A stretch of DNA of 64,000 nt from Allorhizobium undicola ORS 992 = ATCC 700741 (GTDB lineage Bacteria; Pseudomonadota; Alphaproteobacteria; Rhizobiales; Rhizobiaceae), in contig NZ_JHXQ01000005.1 in NCBI RefSeq assembly GCF_000621665.1, forward strand, positions 124,001-188,000, in the 5' to 3' direction. Position 1 is the stretch's first letter, and every line of letters starts with the position of its first letter. Position numbers and translations under genes: made by a program. The notes beneath the pieces are model-generated. The model was not told the origin of the DNA. It did not search any database and worked only from the letters and a program-made list of their open reading frames with translations. Positions 35,027 to 45,050 of the stretch are shown here, one piece after another.

Positions 35027-37933
35027 TCAACCTTGCAGCGCAGCAAGCTCCCGCAGGGCGGCTGCATCGCGGGCGGAAACCTCCGGATAATCGGCATCGG
35101 AACCGACATCGGCCGTAATGCGCCAGGAGCGGGCGCATTTGCGGCCTTCGGCCAATTTTGGTTCCACCGCGACACCGGCAACATCGGCAAGACGGAAGGC
35201 CTCTGCCGGCCCCTCGCCCGCGACCACGGAAATCGACGAGGTAATGCAGATCTCGGCCATGTCCACACCGTCCAGCGCCGCCAGCAGGCTGGCATCGGCC
35301 ACATGCACCACGGGTGCTGCCTCCAGCGACGAGCCGATGCGCTTGTCCTTGCGCTCCACTTCCAGCGCGCCCGTGACTACGGAGCGCACCTTGCGGATGC
35401 GGCTCCAGCTTTCCTCCAGTGCCGGATTGAGCCATTCCGCCGGAATGGCCGGGAACTGCTCAAGATGCACCGATTCCGCCTGCGGATTGCGCGACAGCCA
35501 CGCCTCCTCGGTGGTAAAGGGCATCATCGGCGCAAACCACAGCACCAGGCAATCGAACAGCTTGCGGATGACGTAAAGGGCCGCACGGCGACGGGCCGAA
35601 GACGGCGCATCGCAATAAAGCGCATCCTTGCGAATGTCGAAATAGAAGGCGGACAGTTCGACATTGGCGAAATCGGTCAGGGCGCGGGTGATGCGCTTGA
35701 AATCGAAGGCGTCGTAGGCCTCGCGCACCAGCCGGTCGAGTTCGGCCAGACGGTGCAGCATCAGCTTTTCCAGATCCGGCAGATCGCCATAGGCAAACTC
35801 GTCGCCCGGATCATGGGCAAGCGTGCCAAGCATCCAGCGAATGGTGTTGCGGATCTTGCGATAGGCATCGATATTGGTTTGCAGGATGGTCTTGCCCAGC
35901 CGCTGATCTTCGCCGTAATCGGTATTCATCACCCAGAGACGCAGAATATCGGCCCCCGACTGGGCCATCACATCCTGCGGCACCACCGTATTGCCAAGCG
36001 ATTTCGACATCTTGCGGCCATGCTCGTCCATGGTGAAGCCATGGGTGATGACGGTGTTGTAGGGTGCGCGGCCCCGCGTGGCGCAGCTTTCCAGCAGGGA
36101 GGAATGGAACCAGCCGCGATGCTGGTCAGACCCTTCCAGATAGACATCGGCCGGCCATTTCAGGTCGGGCCGGTCTTCCAGCGTAAAGGTATGGGTGGAG
36201 CCGGAATCAAACCAGACATCGAGAATGTCGGTAATCATCGTCCAGCGATCCTGATCCTCGCGACCGGCAAGGAAGCGCGCCTTGGCGCCTTCGGCAAACC
36301 AGGCATCCGCCCCCTCGGCCTCGAAGGCTTCGACGATGCGGGCGTTTACCGCCTCATCGACGAGGATCTCGCCCTTGTCGTCGGCGAAGATGGCGATCGG
36401 CACGCCCCAGGCGCGCTGGCGCGACAAAACCCAGTCCGGGCGATTTTCGATCATGGCGCGCAGGCGGTTCTGCCCGGCGGCAGGCACGAAGCGCGTGCCG
36501 TCGATGGCCGAAAGCGCCCGCGAGCGCAGCGTGGTGCCATCGCCGAGATCCTTGTCCATATAGACGAACCATTGCGGCGTGTTGCGGTAGATCACCGGCT
36601 TCTTGGAGCGCCAGCTATGCGGATAATCATGCTTGATGCGCCCGCGCGAAAACAGGTTTCCGGCCGCAATCAGCGCTTCGGCCACCCGCTTGTTGGCATC
36701 GCCCTTCTTGCCATTGTCATCCATGACGCGGGCGGGACCGCCCTCTGCGCCGGGGCCGAAGCCGGGGGCCTCTTCGGTGTAGAAACCGTCATCGCCCACG
36801 GTGAAGGGGATTTGCGGCGAGATGCCACGCGCCTCGAAGCTGCGGGCATTGGCCATCCAGGCGTCGAAGTCCTCGCGGCCATGGCCGGGCGCCGTATGCA
36901 CGAAACCGGTACCGGCATCGTCATTGACGTGGTCGCTATCCATCAGCGGCACCTGGAAGCCATAGCCACCGGCCAGACCCTTCAGCGGATGATCGCAGAT
37001 GACGGGCGAAAGTTCATCCGCGCTCACGCCGCGCAGGCGTTTTGCCTCAAGCTTTGCCTTGGCGAAGCACTCCGCCGCCAGCTTGTCGGCAAACAGCATC
37101 TTTTCTCCAGGCTGGGGACCAAAATCATTGGCCGCCGCCGTGACTTCATAAAGGCCGTATTCCACCTTGGACGAGAAGGAGATGGCGCGGTTGCCGGGAA
37201 TGGTCCAGGGCGTAGTGGTCCAGATGACGATGAAGGCACCGGCAAGCTCGCCCGTGGCGACGGGAAACTTCACCCAGACCGTATCGCTTTCGATTTCGTG
37301 ATATTCCACTTCCGCCTCGGCCAGCGCCGTGCGCTCCACAACCGACCACATGACGGGCTTGGAGCCGCGATAAAGCTGGCCGCTTCTGGCGATTTTCAAA
37401 AGCTCGCCGGCAATGCGGGCTTCGGCATGGAAGTTCATGGTGGTGTAGGGATTGTCGAAATCGCCCTCGATGCCGAGACGGCGAAAGTCATCGGCCTGAA
37501 CCTTGATCCAGCTTCCGGCAAAATCACGGCACTCCTTGCGGAATTCGTTGACCGGCACTTCGTCCTTGTTCTTGCCCTTCTCGCGGTATTTTTCCTCGAT
37601 CTTCCACTCGATGGGCAGGCCGTGGCAATCCCAGCCGGGCACGTAATTGCTGTCGAAACCGCGCATCTGGAAGGAGCGGGTGATGACGTCCTTGAGGATC
37701 TTGTTCAGCGCATGGCCGATATGGATATTGCCGTTGGCATAGGGCGGGCCGTCATGCAGCACGAATTTCTCGCGGCCCGCGGCAGAGGCGCGAAGCCGCT
37801 TGTAAAGATCCATCGTCTTCCAGCGCGCCACCAGCTCCGGCTCTTTTTGCGGCAGCCCGGCGCGCATGGGAAAATCCGTCTGCGGCAGATAGAGGGTGGA
37901 AGAATAGTCCTGCTTGTCCGTGGTCTCGGTCAT
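35027..37933 (-). CDS. ileS: isoleucyl-tRNA synthetase
   Basis: IleRS charges tRNA-Ile. The 968-residue class I enzyme has 'HIGH' at residues 71-74, the editing domain with '[13 protein letters not shown]', 'KMSKS' near residue 640, an anticodon-binding helical domain, and a C-terminal tail without the CxxC zinc motifs of many bacterial IleRS. The length is normal for alphaproteobacteria. A 1101-codon open frame on the opposite strand is a shadow caused by GC-rich codon use. Confidence 0.96.
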   Translation of the reverse strand: MTETTDKQDYSSTLYLPQTDFPMRAGLPQKEPELVARWKTMDLYKRLRASAAGREKFVLHDGPPYANGNIHIGHALNKILKDVITRSFQMRGFDSNYVPGWDCHGLPIEWKIEEKYREKGKNKDEVPVNEFRKECRDFAGSWIKVQADDFRRLGIEGDFDNPYTTMNFHAEARIAGELLKIARSGQLYRGSKPVMWSVVERTALAEAEVEYHEIESDTVWVKFPVATGELAGAFIVIWTTTPWTIPGNRAISFSSKVEYGLYEVTAAANDFGPQPGEKMLFADKLAAECFAKAKLEAKRLRGVSADELSPVICDHPLKGLAGGYGFQVPLMDSDHVNDDAGTGFVHTAPGHGREDFDAWMANARSFEARGISPQIPFTVGDDGFYTEEAPGFGPGAEGGPARVMDDNGKKGDANKRVAEALIAAGNLFSRGRIKHDYPHSWRSKKPVIYRNTPQWFVYMDKDLGDGTTLRSRALSAIDGTRFVPAAGQNRLRAMIENRPDWVLSRQRAWGVPIAIFADDKGEILVDEAVNARIVEAFEAEGADAWFAEGAKARFLAGREDQDRWTMITDILDVWFDSGSTHTFTLEDRPDLKWPADVYLEGSDQHRGWFHSSLLESCATRGRAPYNTVITHGFTMDEHGRKMSKSLGNTVVPQDVMAQSGADILRLWVMNTDYGEDQRLGKTILQTNIDAYRKIRNTIRWMLGTLAHDPGDEFAYGDLPDLEKLMLHRLAELDRLVREAYDAFDFKRITRALTDFANVELSAFYFDIRKDALYCDAPSSARRRAALYVIRKLFDCLVLWFAPMMPFTTEEAWLSRNPQAESVHLEQFPAIPAEWLNPALEESWSRIRKVRSVVTGALEVERKDKRIGSSLEAAPVVHVADASLLAALDGVDMAEICITSSISVVAGEGPAEAFRLADVAGVAVEPKLAEGRKCARSWRITADVGSDADYPEVSARDAAALRELAALQG

Positions 37934-38193
37934 GGTCCAACCATTGAATGGGCGGCGGCGGGCGCCTTGAAATGCGATAGGAGAGAATGGAGCGTTGCGG
38001 CAGCGCGCCTGCCAAGCGGGCGGGCGGTGGACAAACGCCGAAAACCCGGACCCTTCGGCGCGCCTTCAGGCCGCACGAAAGGCCGGGCCAATAATTCGCA
38101 GCGTGCTTATTGGCTCAAGCTTTCTCATCGGCCGGTTGTTTAAGCGCTTTTGCCCGGAAAGAAAAGCAAAAAGCCCAACGGAAAAGCAAAGAA
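37934..38193. other. gap upstream of ileS
   Basis: This 311-base interval (to 38244) carries the ileS promoter region and, at its far end, the terminator of the symporter gene. No T-box-like leader or other gene is evident. Confidence 0.4.
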
Positions 38194-38223
38194 GGGCGGC
38201 GGCCAGTCAATGGCCACCGCCCC
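38185..38223 (-). terminator. rho-independent terminator of the symporter gene
   Basis: On the minus strand GGGCGGTGGCCATTG folds onto CAGTCAATGGCC-type partner (GGCC/GGCC with GGGCGG/CCGCCC), followed by TTCTTTGCTTTT. Confidence 0.8.
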
Positions 38224-38244
38224 CGGACGTGACCGAAGCCTTTA

Positions 38245-39717
38245 TCAGGCCCGGCTTGTCGCAGGCCTCGCCACCAGATTGACGAGAACCGCCACGGCAA
38301 TATTGGCGGCAAGCGCCAGAAGGCCGATATAGACCGTGACGGGCGCCCCGCCGAAGGCCAGCGCGTGCAGCGGCTTCCAGCCATTCAGCCAGACCAGCCA
38401 GGTTCCTCCGGCAAAGCCGACCAGCCAGCCCGCCAGAAGACCGGGCGCGCGGAACCAGTTGGTATAGAGCCCGAAGACCAGCGCGGGAAGCGTTTGCAGG
38501 ATCCAGATGCCGCCCAGCAATTGCAGATCCAGCGCAAACTGGGTGGGCAGGAAGACGATGACCAGAAGCGCACCCACCTTGACGACAAGCGACGTGACCT
38601 TGGCCACCTGCGCCTCGCCGGCATGGGACACCTGCGGGTTGACATAGGCCTTCCAGATATTCCGGGTGAAGAGATTGGCGGCGCCAATACTCATCACCGC
38701 CGCAGGCACCAGCGCGCCAATGGCAATGGCGGAGAAGGCAAAGCCAGCAAACCAGTCCGGAAACAGCGTGTCGAACAGCATGGGCACGATGTCGTTCGGG
38801 CTCTGGGGCTTGAGACCGGCGGCATGGCCCATATAGCCAAGCAGCGCCAGAAGGCCGAGCAACAGCGTGTAGGCTGGCAGCAACACGGCATTCTTGCGGA
38901 TGGTATTGCCGCCATTGGAGGCGAAGATGCCAGTCAGTGTGTGCGGATACATGAAGGCAGCCAGCGCCGAGCCCAGCGCCAGAGAGGCATAGGCCACAAC
39001 CTGACCGGAACCCAGTAGCAACCCGCCCGACCCCTTGGCCTGGAAGGCGGCTTCGGCGGAAGCGAAGACATTGGCATAGCCGCCAAGCTTCAGCGGAATG
39101 GCCGCAACGGCGGTGATCACCACGATATAGATCATGATGTCCTTGACGAAGGCAATCAGCGCCGGCGCACGCAGGCCCGCCGAATAGGTGTAGAGCGCCA
39201 GAATGATGAAGGAGATGGCAAGCGGCACTTCCCCATGCAGGCCCAGCGCCTTCAACACCGTTGCCATGCCCACGAGTTGCAGCGCGATATAGGGCATGGT
39301 GGCGATGACGCCGGTGAGCGCCACGGCAAGCTCAAGCGCCCGCGAACCATATTGACCATGCACGACATCGCCCGCTGTCACATAGCCATGCTCCTTGGCG
39401 CGCTTCCACAAAACCGGCATGACCAGAAAGACGAAGGGATAGACGATGATCGTATAAGGCAGGGCGAAGAAACCATAGGCTCCCACCGCATAGACCAGCG
39501 CCGGAACGGCAATGACGGTATAGGCCGTGTAGAAATCGCCGCCCACCAGGAACCAGGTGATCCAGGTGCCGAACTTGCGCCCCCCAAGCCCCCATTCATC
39601 GATATGGGCCAGCGTTTCCGGCTTGCGCCAGCGCGACGCCACAAAGCCCATGACGGTGACGAGCACGAAGAAGAAGATGAAGACAGACAGCGCTGTCACG
39701 TTGATTTCACTCGTCAT
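38245..39717 (-). CDS. mctP: sodium:solute symporter, MctP-like monocarboxylate permease
   Basis: The 490-residue product belongs to the SSS family with about 13 membrane helices: 'EWGLGGRKFGTWITWFLVGGDFYTAYTVIAVPALVYAVGAYGFFALPYT' near the start and 'NIWKAYVNP' in the later half are typical. It resembles the rhizobial lactate/pyruvate/alanine permease MctP. The DUF3311 gene overlaps its start, the usual pairing. The two-component genes mctRS found upstream in some rhizobia are not here. Confidence 0.85.
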   Translation of the reverse strand: MTSEINVTALSVFIFFFVLVTVMGFVASRWRKPETLAHIDEWGLGGRKFGTWITWFLVGGDFYTAYTVIAVPALVYAVGAYGFFALPYTIIVYPFVFLVMPVLWKRAKEHGYVTAGDVVHGQYGSRALELAVALTGVIATMPYIALQLVGMATVLKALGLHGEVPLAISFIILALYTYSAGLRAPALIAFVKDIMIYIVVITAVAAIPLKLGGYANVFASAEAAFQAKGSGGLLLGSGQVVAYASLALGSALAAFMYPHTLTGIFASNGGNTIRKNAVLLPAYTLLLGLLALLGYMGHAAGLKPQSPNDIVPMLFDTLFPDWFAGFAFSAIAIGALVPAAVMSIGAANLFTRNIWKAYVNPQVSHAGEAQVAKVTSLVVKVGALLVIVFLPTQFALDLQLLGGIWILQTLPALVFGLYTNWFRAPGLLAGWLVGFAGGTWLVWLNGWKPLHALAFGGAPVTVYIGLLALAANIAVAVLVNLVARPATSRA

Positions 39718-39904
39718 TCTTGAAGCTCCTGTAGGCAATGAAGATCAGGAGCGAGGCAAGCGGCACCCAGCCAAGCTGATACCAGTAAAAAAACGGAAAT
39801 CCGAAAAGCTGCGGCTCGCTCTTGTTATAGAACGGTACCCAGAGCAATCCGATATAAGGAATGACAAGCAGCCAGCAGGCCGCCGTCCAGACAGGTTTTT
39901 GCAT
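39707..39904 (-). CDS. DUF3311 small membrane protein
   Basis: This 65-residue protein has two membrane helices and the DUF3311 signature 'PYIGLLWVPFYNKSEPQLFGFPFFYWYQLGWV'. Its last 11 bases overlap the start of the SSS symporter, so the two are translated together. DUF3311 proteins accompany SSS permeases and may be accessory subunits (inference). Confidence 0.9.
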   Translation of the reverse strand: MQKPVWTAACWLLVIPYIGLLWVPFYNKSEPQLFGFPFFYWYQLGWVPLASLLIFIAYRSFKNDE

Positions 39905-40120
39905 GAAAGCCTCCCAAGGCGCGAAGGAGGCACCCCTCCTCCCCTAGACTTCCGAGATTTTCGGATTCGCGCGCCCGTCGCAACCCAAAATCGGACAGTC
40001 GCACACGGTTGCACACAGATTTGCAGCCGATTTGGGGGAAAGCCCCTTACAGGAGCGAGAGCATGGCCCGCAAAATGTGAAACGGGTTTGCGATGACGAC
40101 ATGCGTTGAAACAGGAGCTT

Positions 40121-40218
40121 AAAGCGCTTTTCGATCTGATTGAATCAGATCGGCGCTCTACCGTTTTCTTTTCGAAGCGTAATCTTGTCGATCCTCGTTT
40201 CACTCCGGCCGGATTATA
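40121..40218 (-). repeat. ~100-bp interspersed repeat, copy 2
   Basis: Inverted relative to 382-482, with the same palindromic core (CGATCTGATTGAATCAGATCG) and the same CGATCCTCGTTTCACTCCGG arm. It ends three bases before an RIME1/Bru-RS copy. Confidence 0.75.
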
Positions 40219-40221
40219 CCC

Positions 40222-40323
40222 TACGGCGCCGTGCTTTTTACCAAACGCACGGCGCCGTAACACTTTAAAACTGCTGCATAATTTTCACCTTGAATCGATT
40301 CCGATTTAAGGAATTATGCAGTA
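40222..40323 (-). repeat. RIME1/Bru-RS-type element
   Basis: A 102-bp copy bounded by TA with small deletions in the first palindrome (GTGCTTTTTACCAAACGCAC). Confidence 0.8.
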
Positions 40324-40397
40324 ATGCAAAAAGCAGCCGACCGTCGTGCGGAAGGCTGCTTTCTGAAATCCGGTCAAAGCCCTGCTGGGCGGTCGCG

Positions 40398-40649
40398 TCA
40401 GGCGGCGCGGGAAAGGCCTTTGTTATTAAAGGCAAGCTCGACCGTCATGGTGGCGGGAGCGCGGCTGATCTCGGCGGAGTGATCCTTGCATTCCTTCGAC
40501 ACGAATTTCAGCGCTGCTTCCTCGCTGGCGAAAAGGCCGCCAAGCCGGTTGGTCTCATCCTGAAGGACCCAGAAGCCTTTTTGATCGCGGCCAATGGTAA
40601 AACGCGGAGAAGACTGGAGAAGCGAACGCTGGGAAACATACTCATTCAT
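40398..40649 (-). CDS. small hypothetical protein
   Basis: This 83-residue protein starts 'MNEYVSQRSLLQSSPRFTIGRDQKGFWVLQD' with GGAG well placed before ATG 40649. The segment 'GRDQKGFWVLQDETNRLGGLFASEEAALKFVSKEC' looks like a small alpha/beta fold in the style of DUF2188. It has no signal peptide. An extension of the frame to 40790 is not supported. Function unknown. Confidence 0.65.
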   Translation of the reverse strand: MNEYVSQRSLLQSSPRFTIGRDQKGFWVLQDETNRLGGLFASEEAALKFVSKECKDHSAEISRAPATMTVELAFNNKGLSRAA

Positions 40650-40796
40650 GACACGTACTCCTTCTGTTGGAAAAGGCTGCCTGCTGGACAACTGCGCGGG
40701 CAGACAAAAAACGCGGAAGCCACGGCTTTTACAGCATTTTCCACCGAAAGCCCCAGCAAATTCAGCATTCCAGCATTGCGTTGAGCGCAATGCTTG

Positions 40797-41777
40797 TCAA
40801 AATGCAATGCGTCCGTCCAGCAAGGAAAGCGGCGCGACGGCGGAAAGGGCGGCGCGCGCCTCCTGCTCATCCTTGCGGATCTGGGCCACCAGCGGGTCCA
40901 GCCCGTCGAACTTCCACTCATCCCTCAGATGCGCGAAAAACGATACGGCGCAAACCTCGCCATAAAGATCGCCGGAGAAATCGAATACGAAGGTTTCCAG
41001 CAGCGGCGCTCCGTCCTCCGTTACGGTTGGCCGGTAGCCAAAGCTTGCCACCCCGTCGCGGATCACGCCATCAGGGCGGCGCAGGCGCACGGCATAGATG
41101 CCCGCACGAAGCGTCGCTTCCGGCTGCAAAGCCATGTTGGCGGTGGGAAAGCCCAGCTGGCGGCCAAGCTGCTTGCCCTTGATAACCTCCGCTTCCACCG
41201 TGAAACGATAGCCAAGAAGCCCGTTGACCTCGCCGATGCGCCCTTCGGAAAGCAGGTCGCGAATACGGCTGGAGGAGACGACCTCGGCATTTTCATCGCG
41301 AAAGGCATCCAGCATCGTCACGCCGAAGCCGTGGCGATGCCCCGCCTCCATGAGATAGGCCGGGCCGCCCTCGCGGCCTTTCCCAAAGTGGAAATCGAAG
41401 CCTGTGACCACTTCCGAAGCATCCAGCCAGTCCTTGAGGATGGATTTTACGAAATCCTCCGGCGAGCGCCCGGCAAATTCACGATCGAAGGGGTATTCCA
41501 CCACGCAGCGAAAACCCATGGCCTCCAGAAGCCGCGCCTTCATGGGCGCAGGCGTCAGGCGGAAAACCGGCTTTTGCGGCTGGAAAAGGCTGCGCGGATG
41601 CGGCTCGAACGTCAGGACGAGGGCTGGCACGCCGCGCGCTTGCGCCAGTTCCAGCGCCCGGTGCAAAACCGCCTGATGGCCGCGATGCACGCCGTCGAAA
41701 TTGCCGATGGCGACAACCCCGCCCTTCAGGCTGTCCGGCAGGGGGCTTTTCAGTTCATTGCGGTGAAAGACGGTCAT
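40797..41777 (-). CDS. ribF: bifunctional riboflavin kinase/FAD synthetase
   Basis: RibF turns riboflavin into FMN and FAD. The 326-residue product has an N-terminal nucleotidyltransferase domain with 'GNFDGVHRGHQAVL' and 'SSSRIRDLLSEGRIGEVNGLLG', and a C-terminal kinase domain with 'GRQLGFPTANM' and 'ETFVFDFSGDLYGE'. Length is normal. It lies 15 bases downstream of the HAD-IIA gene on the same strand, a conserved pair in Rhizobiales. Confidence 0.94.
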   Translation of the reverse strand: MTVFHRNELKSPLPDSLKGGVVAIGNFDGVHRGHQAVLHRALELAQARGVPALVLTFEPHPRSLFQPQKPVFRLTPAPMKARLLEAMGFRCVVEYPFDREFAGRSPEDFVKSILKDWLDASEVVTGFDFHFGKGREGGPAYLMEAGHRHGFGVTMLDAFRDENAEVVSSSRIRDLLSEGRIGEVNGLLGYRFTVEAEVIKGKQLGRQLGFPTANMALQPEATLRAGIYAVRLRRPDGVIRDGVASFGYRPTVTEDGAPLLETFVFDFSGDLYGEVCAVSFFAHLRDEWKFDGLDPLVAQIRKDEQEARAALSAVAPLSLLDGRIAF

Positions 41778-41792
41778 GGAAATATCTCAAGC

Positions 41793-42644
41793 TCAGGCCA
41801 GACGTTGCATCCAGTAGGCAGGCTTTACCCCCTGCCCGGCCAGATAGGCTTTCATCAGGGCCTCATCCGTCTGGCCGTGGGGAGAATATTCGCCCGCATG
41901 AATGCCACCGGAAATATAGAGCAGGTCAAGTCCGGCAGCGACTGCGCCCCGCACATCCGTCGGCATACCGTCGCCGATGGCAATGACGCGAGACATGTCG
42001 ATCTCACCGCCACGCGCCTCGCCTGCGGCAGCAAGGGCTGCGGCATAAATGGGGCTGTGCGGCTTTCCGGCAATGCGGGTTTGCCCGCCCAGTTGTTCGT
42101 AATAGGCGGCAATGGCGCCCGCGCAGGGGATCATGCGATGGCCGCGCTCGACGATGAGATCGGGATTGGCGCAGATCAGCGGCACGGAACGGGCCACGAA
42201 AGCGGCCAGCATGTCGTGGTAATCTTCCGGCACTTCCTTCTCGTCGTCGAAAAAACCGGTGCAGACGATGCATTCGGCCTCGTCGGCGGAGGTGACGGCC
42301 ACGTCCAGCCCATCCACGAGCGGCAGGTCGCGCTCCGGCCCGAGCAGGAAGACTTTTTTCGGGCCTTCGGCAATCAGCTTGCGGGTAACGTCGCCGGAGG
42401 TGACGATCCTGTCATAGGCGCTATCGGGCACGCCAATGGCGCGCAACTGGGCAATCACGCCCTGCGACGGCCGCGGCGAGTTGGTGATGAGAACCACCGT
42501 CACGCCCTTGTCGCGGGCAGCCGACAGCACCTCACCGGCGCGGGGAAAGGCATCGACCCCGTTGTGCAACACGCCCCAGACATCGCAAAGCGCCACGTCG
42601 TAAAGGCCGGAGGCATCGAGAAAGGTGGAAAGCTGCTGCGGCAT
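41793..42644 (-). CDS. HAD superfamily class IIA hydrolase
   Basis: The product (283 residues from ATG 42644) has 'ALCDVWGVLHNGVDAFPRAGEVL' (nucleophile Asp), 'LITNSPRPS' and 'IAIGDGMPTDVRGAVAAGLDLLYISGGIHAGEY', the pattern of the NagD-like/TIGR01459 subfamily next to ribF. An alternative ATG at 42662 is possible. The substrate is unknown; the family removes phosphate from small metabolites such as nucleotide monophosphates or sugar phosphates. Confidence 0.86.
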   Translation of the reverse strand: MPQQLSTFLDASGLYDVALCDVWGVLHNGVDAFPRAGEVLSAARDKGVTVVLITNSPRPSQGVIAQLRAIGVPDSAYDRIVTSGDVTRKLIAEGPKKVFLLGPERDLPLVDGLDVAVTSADEAECIVCTGFFDDEKEVPEDYHDMLAAFVARSVPLICANPDLIVERGHRMIPCAGAIAAYYEQLGGQTRIAGKPHSPIYAAALAAAGEARGGEIDMSRVIAIGDGMPTDVRGAVAAGLDLLYISGGIHAGEYSPHGQTDEALMKAYLAGQGVKPAYWMQRLA

Positions 42645-42967
42645 GGATCGTTCCTGCGTCATGTCATCTGCCCGGTGACATTGCAAAGGATGAGACGGAT
42701 GGCAAGGGGCCAAGGGGATTTCAGGGAAAAAGCCGCGCAGGCACGCAAAAAATGAAACCCTGGAATGGCTCAGAATTTGAACATTTCAGGCATGAGGGAA
42801 AGCGGCCTTGCGCCGGGACATGCGTCAACGCAAGGAGATAAAACAATGGAGGTGAACCCATGTTCACCGGACGTGCATCCCGGTTCATGATCGTGCATAC
42901 CGCCAGAGGTCAAAATAACGACGGCCCTGCCCGTTCATTGGCGCAGCGGAGACAAGAAAGTACATCG
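42645..42967. other. 323-bp gap before the broken MFS gene
   Basis: It contains the divergent promoter region of the HAD-ribF pair and the MFS gene. I see no repeat copy and no further gene. Confidence 0.4.
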
Positions 42968-43042
42968 ATGAAGATTGTGCCGGTCATTGCCGCAACCAGT
43001 TTTGGATTTTCCCTGGTTCAACTGGATGTCACGATCGTCAAC

Positions 43043-44519
43043 ATAGATGGGCTAATCGGCTTCGTGCCCATCTCATCCGCCCGGAAGAATGAGCAGCACC
43101 CGACTGCCGATGATACAACTGGCCTGTCGGAAACAGGCACAGCCATCATGCAGAGGAGCGCAGCCATGAAACACTACGTCGGCCTCGATGACTCAGTCAA
43201 AGAAACGAGCGTCTGTATCGTTGATGAAAGCGGGAAACTATGCCGGGAACGGAAGGTGGCATCTCACCCGGAAGACCTTGTAGCGATCCTGAGCGATCCG
43301 GCACTCAGCTTGGAGAGGGTGGGCATTGAGGCAGGACCGCTATCGCAGTGGCTGTTCGAAGGGCTGGCAAAAGCTGGCATGCCTGTATTTTGCATCGAGA
43401 CGCGGCACACCAAAGCTTTTCTCGACGCTCTTCAGCAGAACAAGAGCGACAGGAACGATGCACGCGGTATTGCTCACATGATGCGGGTCGGCCTGTTCAA
43501 GGACGTGCATGTAAAGACGCTCTCCAGCCAGAAGCGCCGCGCCTTGCTGACGGCCCGATCGTTACTGCAGGAAAAGGCAATCGACCTGGAGAATGAGATG
43601 CGTGGGCTCCTGCGCAACTTCGGACTGAAGGTCGGCCATACTTCAGGCGGCGTGTTCGAGAGACGGATACTCGAACTTGTCGAACACGACACTGAGCTGG
43701 CGGAAATCATGGAGCCGCTGCTCGCGGGACGACGCAAGTTGCGAGAAGGGCTTGCCAAGTTAGAGAAGCGGGTTCTGGCCGAAGCGAGGCAGGATGAGGT
43801 TTGCAGGCGGCTGATGACGGTGCCTGGCGTTGGACCGATCGTCTCGCTCGCCTATGTCTCGACGATAGATATTCCCGGCAGGTTTCGTCATTCCCGATCG
43901 GTGGGAGCAATATTGGGCCTCACCCCTGTCCTCAAACAGTCGGGCGAAATGAGCAGGGTCGGCCATGTCTCTCTACGCGGAGACGCAATGATGCGAAAGC
44001 TGCTTTATGAAGCCGCCCAGTCGATGATGACGCGCATGGTAAAATGGTGCTGGCTGAAGGCATGGGCCATGAACATCGCGAAGCGCCATGGCAGCAAGAA
44101 GGCCAAAGTGGCACTGGCCCGCCGTCTAGCAGTCGTCATGCACCGCATGTGGGTGGATGGCACCGAGTTCCGCTGGACAAGGGAGGACACCGTCTCAACC
44201 TTAGCAGCATGACAGTCAGCCCCAGAGGCAATCAGAAGGTTCGAATTCAAGGTTCCGCGTAGCAGCGGAAGACGTCCTTCGCGGACGATGGTGATGTGAG
44301 TTCGTGGCGGCGTTTATTCCGATGACCCGTCATCAGGATGCAGCATAGATTGGACCGCATCATCTACTGGACCCTATCATGGGAGGGCTAAATGCCGATC
44401 CCGGAGAGAAGCGCGGGCCGCGATAGACGATGAACGCTAGGTGAGCCGAACGTAGACAGGAATTGGTGACTGGCTGTCTTAGGAGAGAGCCCGTTGGCGG
44501 CGCGCGCCGCCAATCAAGT
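43043..44519 (+). mobile_element. IS110-family insertion sequence
   Basis: The element starts right after 'GTCGTCAAC' of the MFS gene (about 43043) and holds a complete transposase. No obvious terminal inverted repeats or target duplication are seen, as is usual for IS110. The right end is uncertain: it lies between 44213 and about 44520 if the minus-strand gene is not part of it, or near 45139 if it is. The 44213-44519 stretch has no gene. Confidence 0.7.
43166..44212 (+). CDS. IS110-family transposase (DEDD type)
   Basis: The 348-residue product starts 'MKHYVGLDDSVKETSVCIVDESG', with the RuvC-like DEDD domain (Asp in 'GLDDS', Glu in 'GIEAGPLSQWL', 'KSDRNDARGIAHMMRVG') in the N-terminal half and the 'transposase 20' domain ('LMTVPGVGPIVSLAYVSTI', 'LTPVLKQSGEMSRVGHVSLRGDAMMRKLLYEAA') with the conserved Ser region in the C-terminal half. 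The frame is open upstream into MFS sequence (42860), but ATG 43166 is the natural start. It appears intact. Confidence 0.92.
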   Translation: MKHYVGLDDSVKETSVCIVDESGKLCRERKVASHPEDLVAILSDPALSLERVGIEAGPLSQWLFEGLAKAGMPVFCIETRHTKAFLDALQQNKSDRNDARGIAHMMRVGLFKDVHVKTLSSQKRRALLTARSLLQEKAIDLENEMRGLLRNFGLKVGHTSGGVFERRILELVEHDTELAEIMEPLLAGRRKLREGLAKLEKRVLAEARQDEVCRRLMTVPGVGPIVSLAYVSTIDIPGRFRHSRSVGAILGLTPVLKQSGEMSRVGHVSLRGDAMMRKLLYEAAQSMMTRMVKWCWLKAWAMNIAKRHGSKKAKVALARRLAVVMHRMWVDGTEFRWTREDTVSTLAA

Positions 44520-45050
44520 TCATCTGGCGGCATCTTTATGTGCACCGGAAAGAACGGCTATATGGCGCTTCCGTGTGCTGTAGTCGTCTCCAATCAGATA
44601 ACCGCACTCGTCGAGGGTGAAGCCGTCCCGCAGGCCAGGGTCATCCGTGCCAACAACATGGAAAGTGGCGTGACCCTGTGGGCTGGCAGAAATAAGAAAT
44701 TTTTCCCGCGACGGCTTCCAGCCAAAATTGCGCTCAATGAAGCCGACGACTTGATCCTCTTCTTCCTTCAGGACTGGGTAGATAGCCGGAAGAGATGCTG
44801 GGAGAAAACGTACGCTTATGGTTACGTCGGAGGGAAAGCTCGTTCTGTCTCTTTCCACGAAAGCTTTGAAAGCGGCATCACATTGTCCGAAGAGAAGGCC
44901 TGCGAGTGAACTGCCCCACCGCTCTTCGATTTTCGACCGGTCAAACCGAGCAGGGACTAGCCATATGGCTCCACATCCGATGGCTACGAACATAAGGACT
45001 TTTACGGTTGATAGTAAACTCATTAACACTTTCCATTGGTCGTTGGACAA
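44520..45050 (-). CDS. hypothetical membrane-anchored protein, passenger beside the IS
   Basis: The 176-residue product has one N-terminal membrane helix ('TVKVLMFVAIGCGAIWLVPA') followed by a soluble domain with two segments, 'RFLPASLPAIYPVLKEEEDQVVGFIERNFGW' and 'GHATFHVVGTDDPGLRDGFTLDECGYLIGDD'. I do not recognise a family. It lies in DNA that interrupts the MFS gene, on the opposite strand to the transposase, with lower GC than its neighbours. It is either cargo of the insertion or part of a second insert. Confidence 0.55.
   Translation of the reverse strand: MSNDQWKVLMSLLSTVKVLMFVAIGCGAIWLVPARFDRSKIEERWGSSLAGLLFGQCDAAFKAFVERDRTSFPSDVTISVRFLPASLPAIYPVLKEEEDQVVGFIERNFGWKPSREKFLISASPQGHATFHVVGTDDPGLRDGFTLDECGYLIGDDYSTRKRHIAVLSGAHKDAAR

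Larger units (their letters stand above)
39905..40397. other. 493-bp repeat-filled gap
   Basis: It holds two different repeats side by side (40121-40218 and 40222-40323) and the DUF3311/mctP promoter region. No gene is supported; several overlapping frames are artefacts. Confidence 0.5.

Noticed and set aside
34838..38143. 1101-codon open frame opposite ileS
   Set aside because: It is antisense to a certain ileS gene. Long reverse frames are expected from GC-rich third positions, and the protein is a His/Gly/Arg-rich string without family resemblance.
40794..42755. 653-codon open frame opposite ribF and the HAD-IIA gene
   Set aside because: It spans two certain genes in antisense and has no domain.
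42860..43165. N-terminal extension of the transposase
   Set aside because: The frame is open by chance across the MFS-IS junction; the transposase family begins at MKHYVGLDDS.
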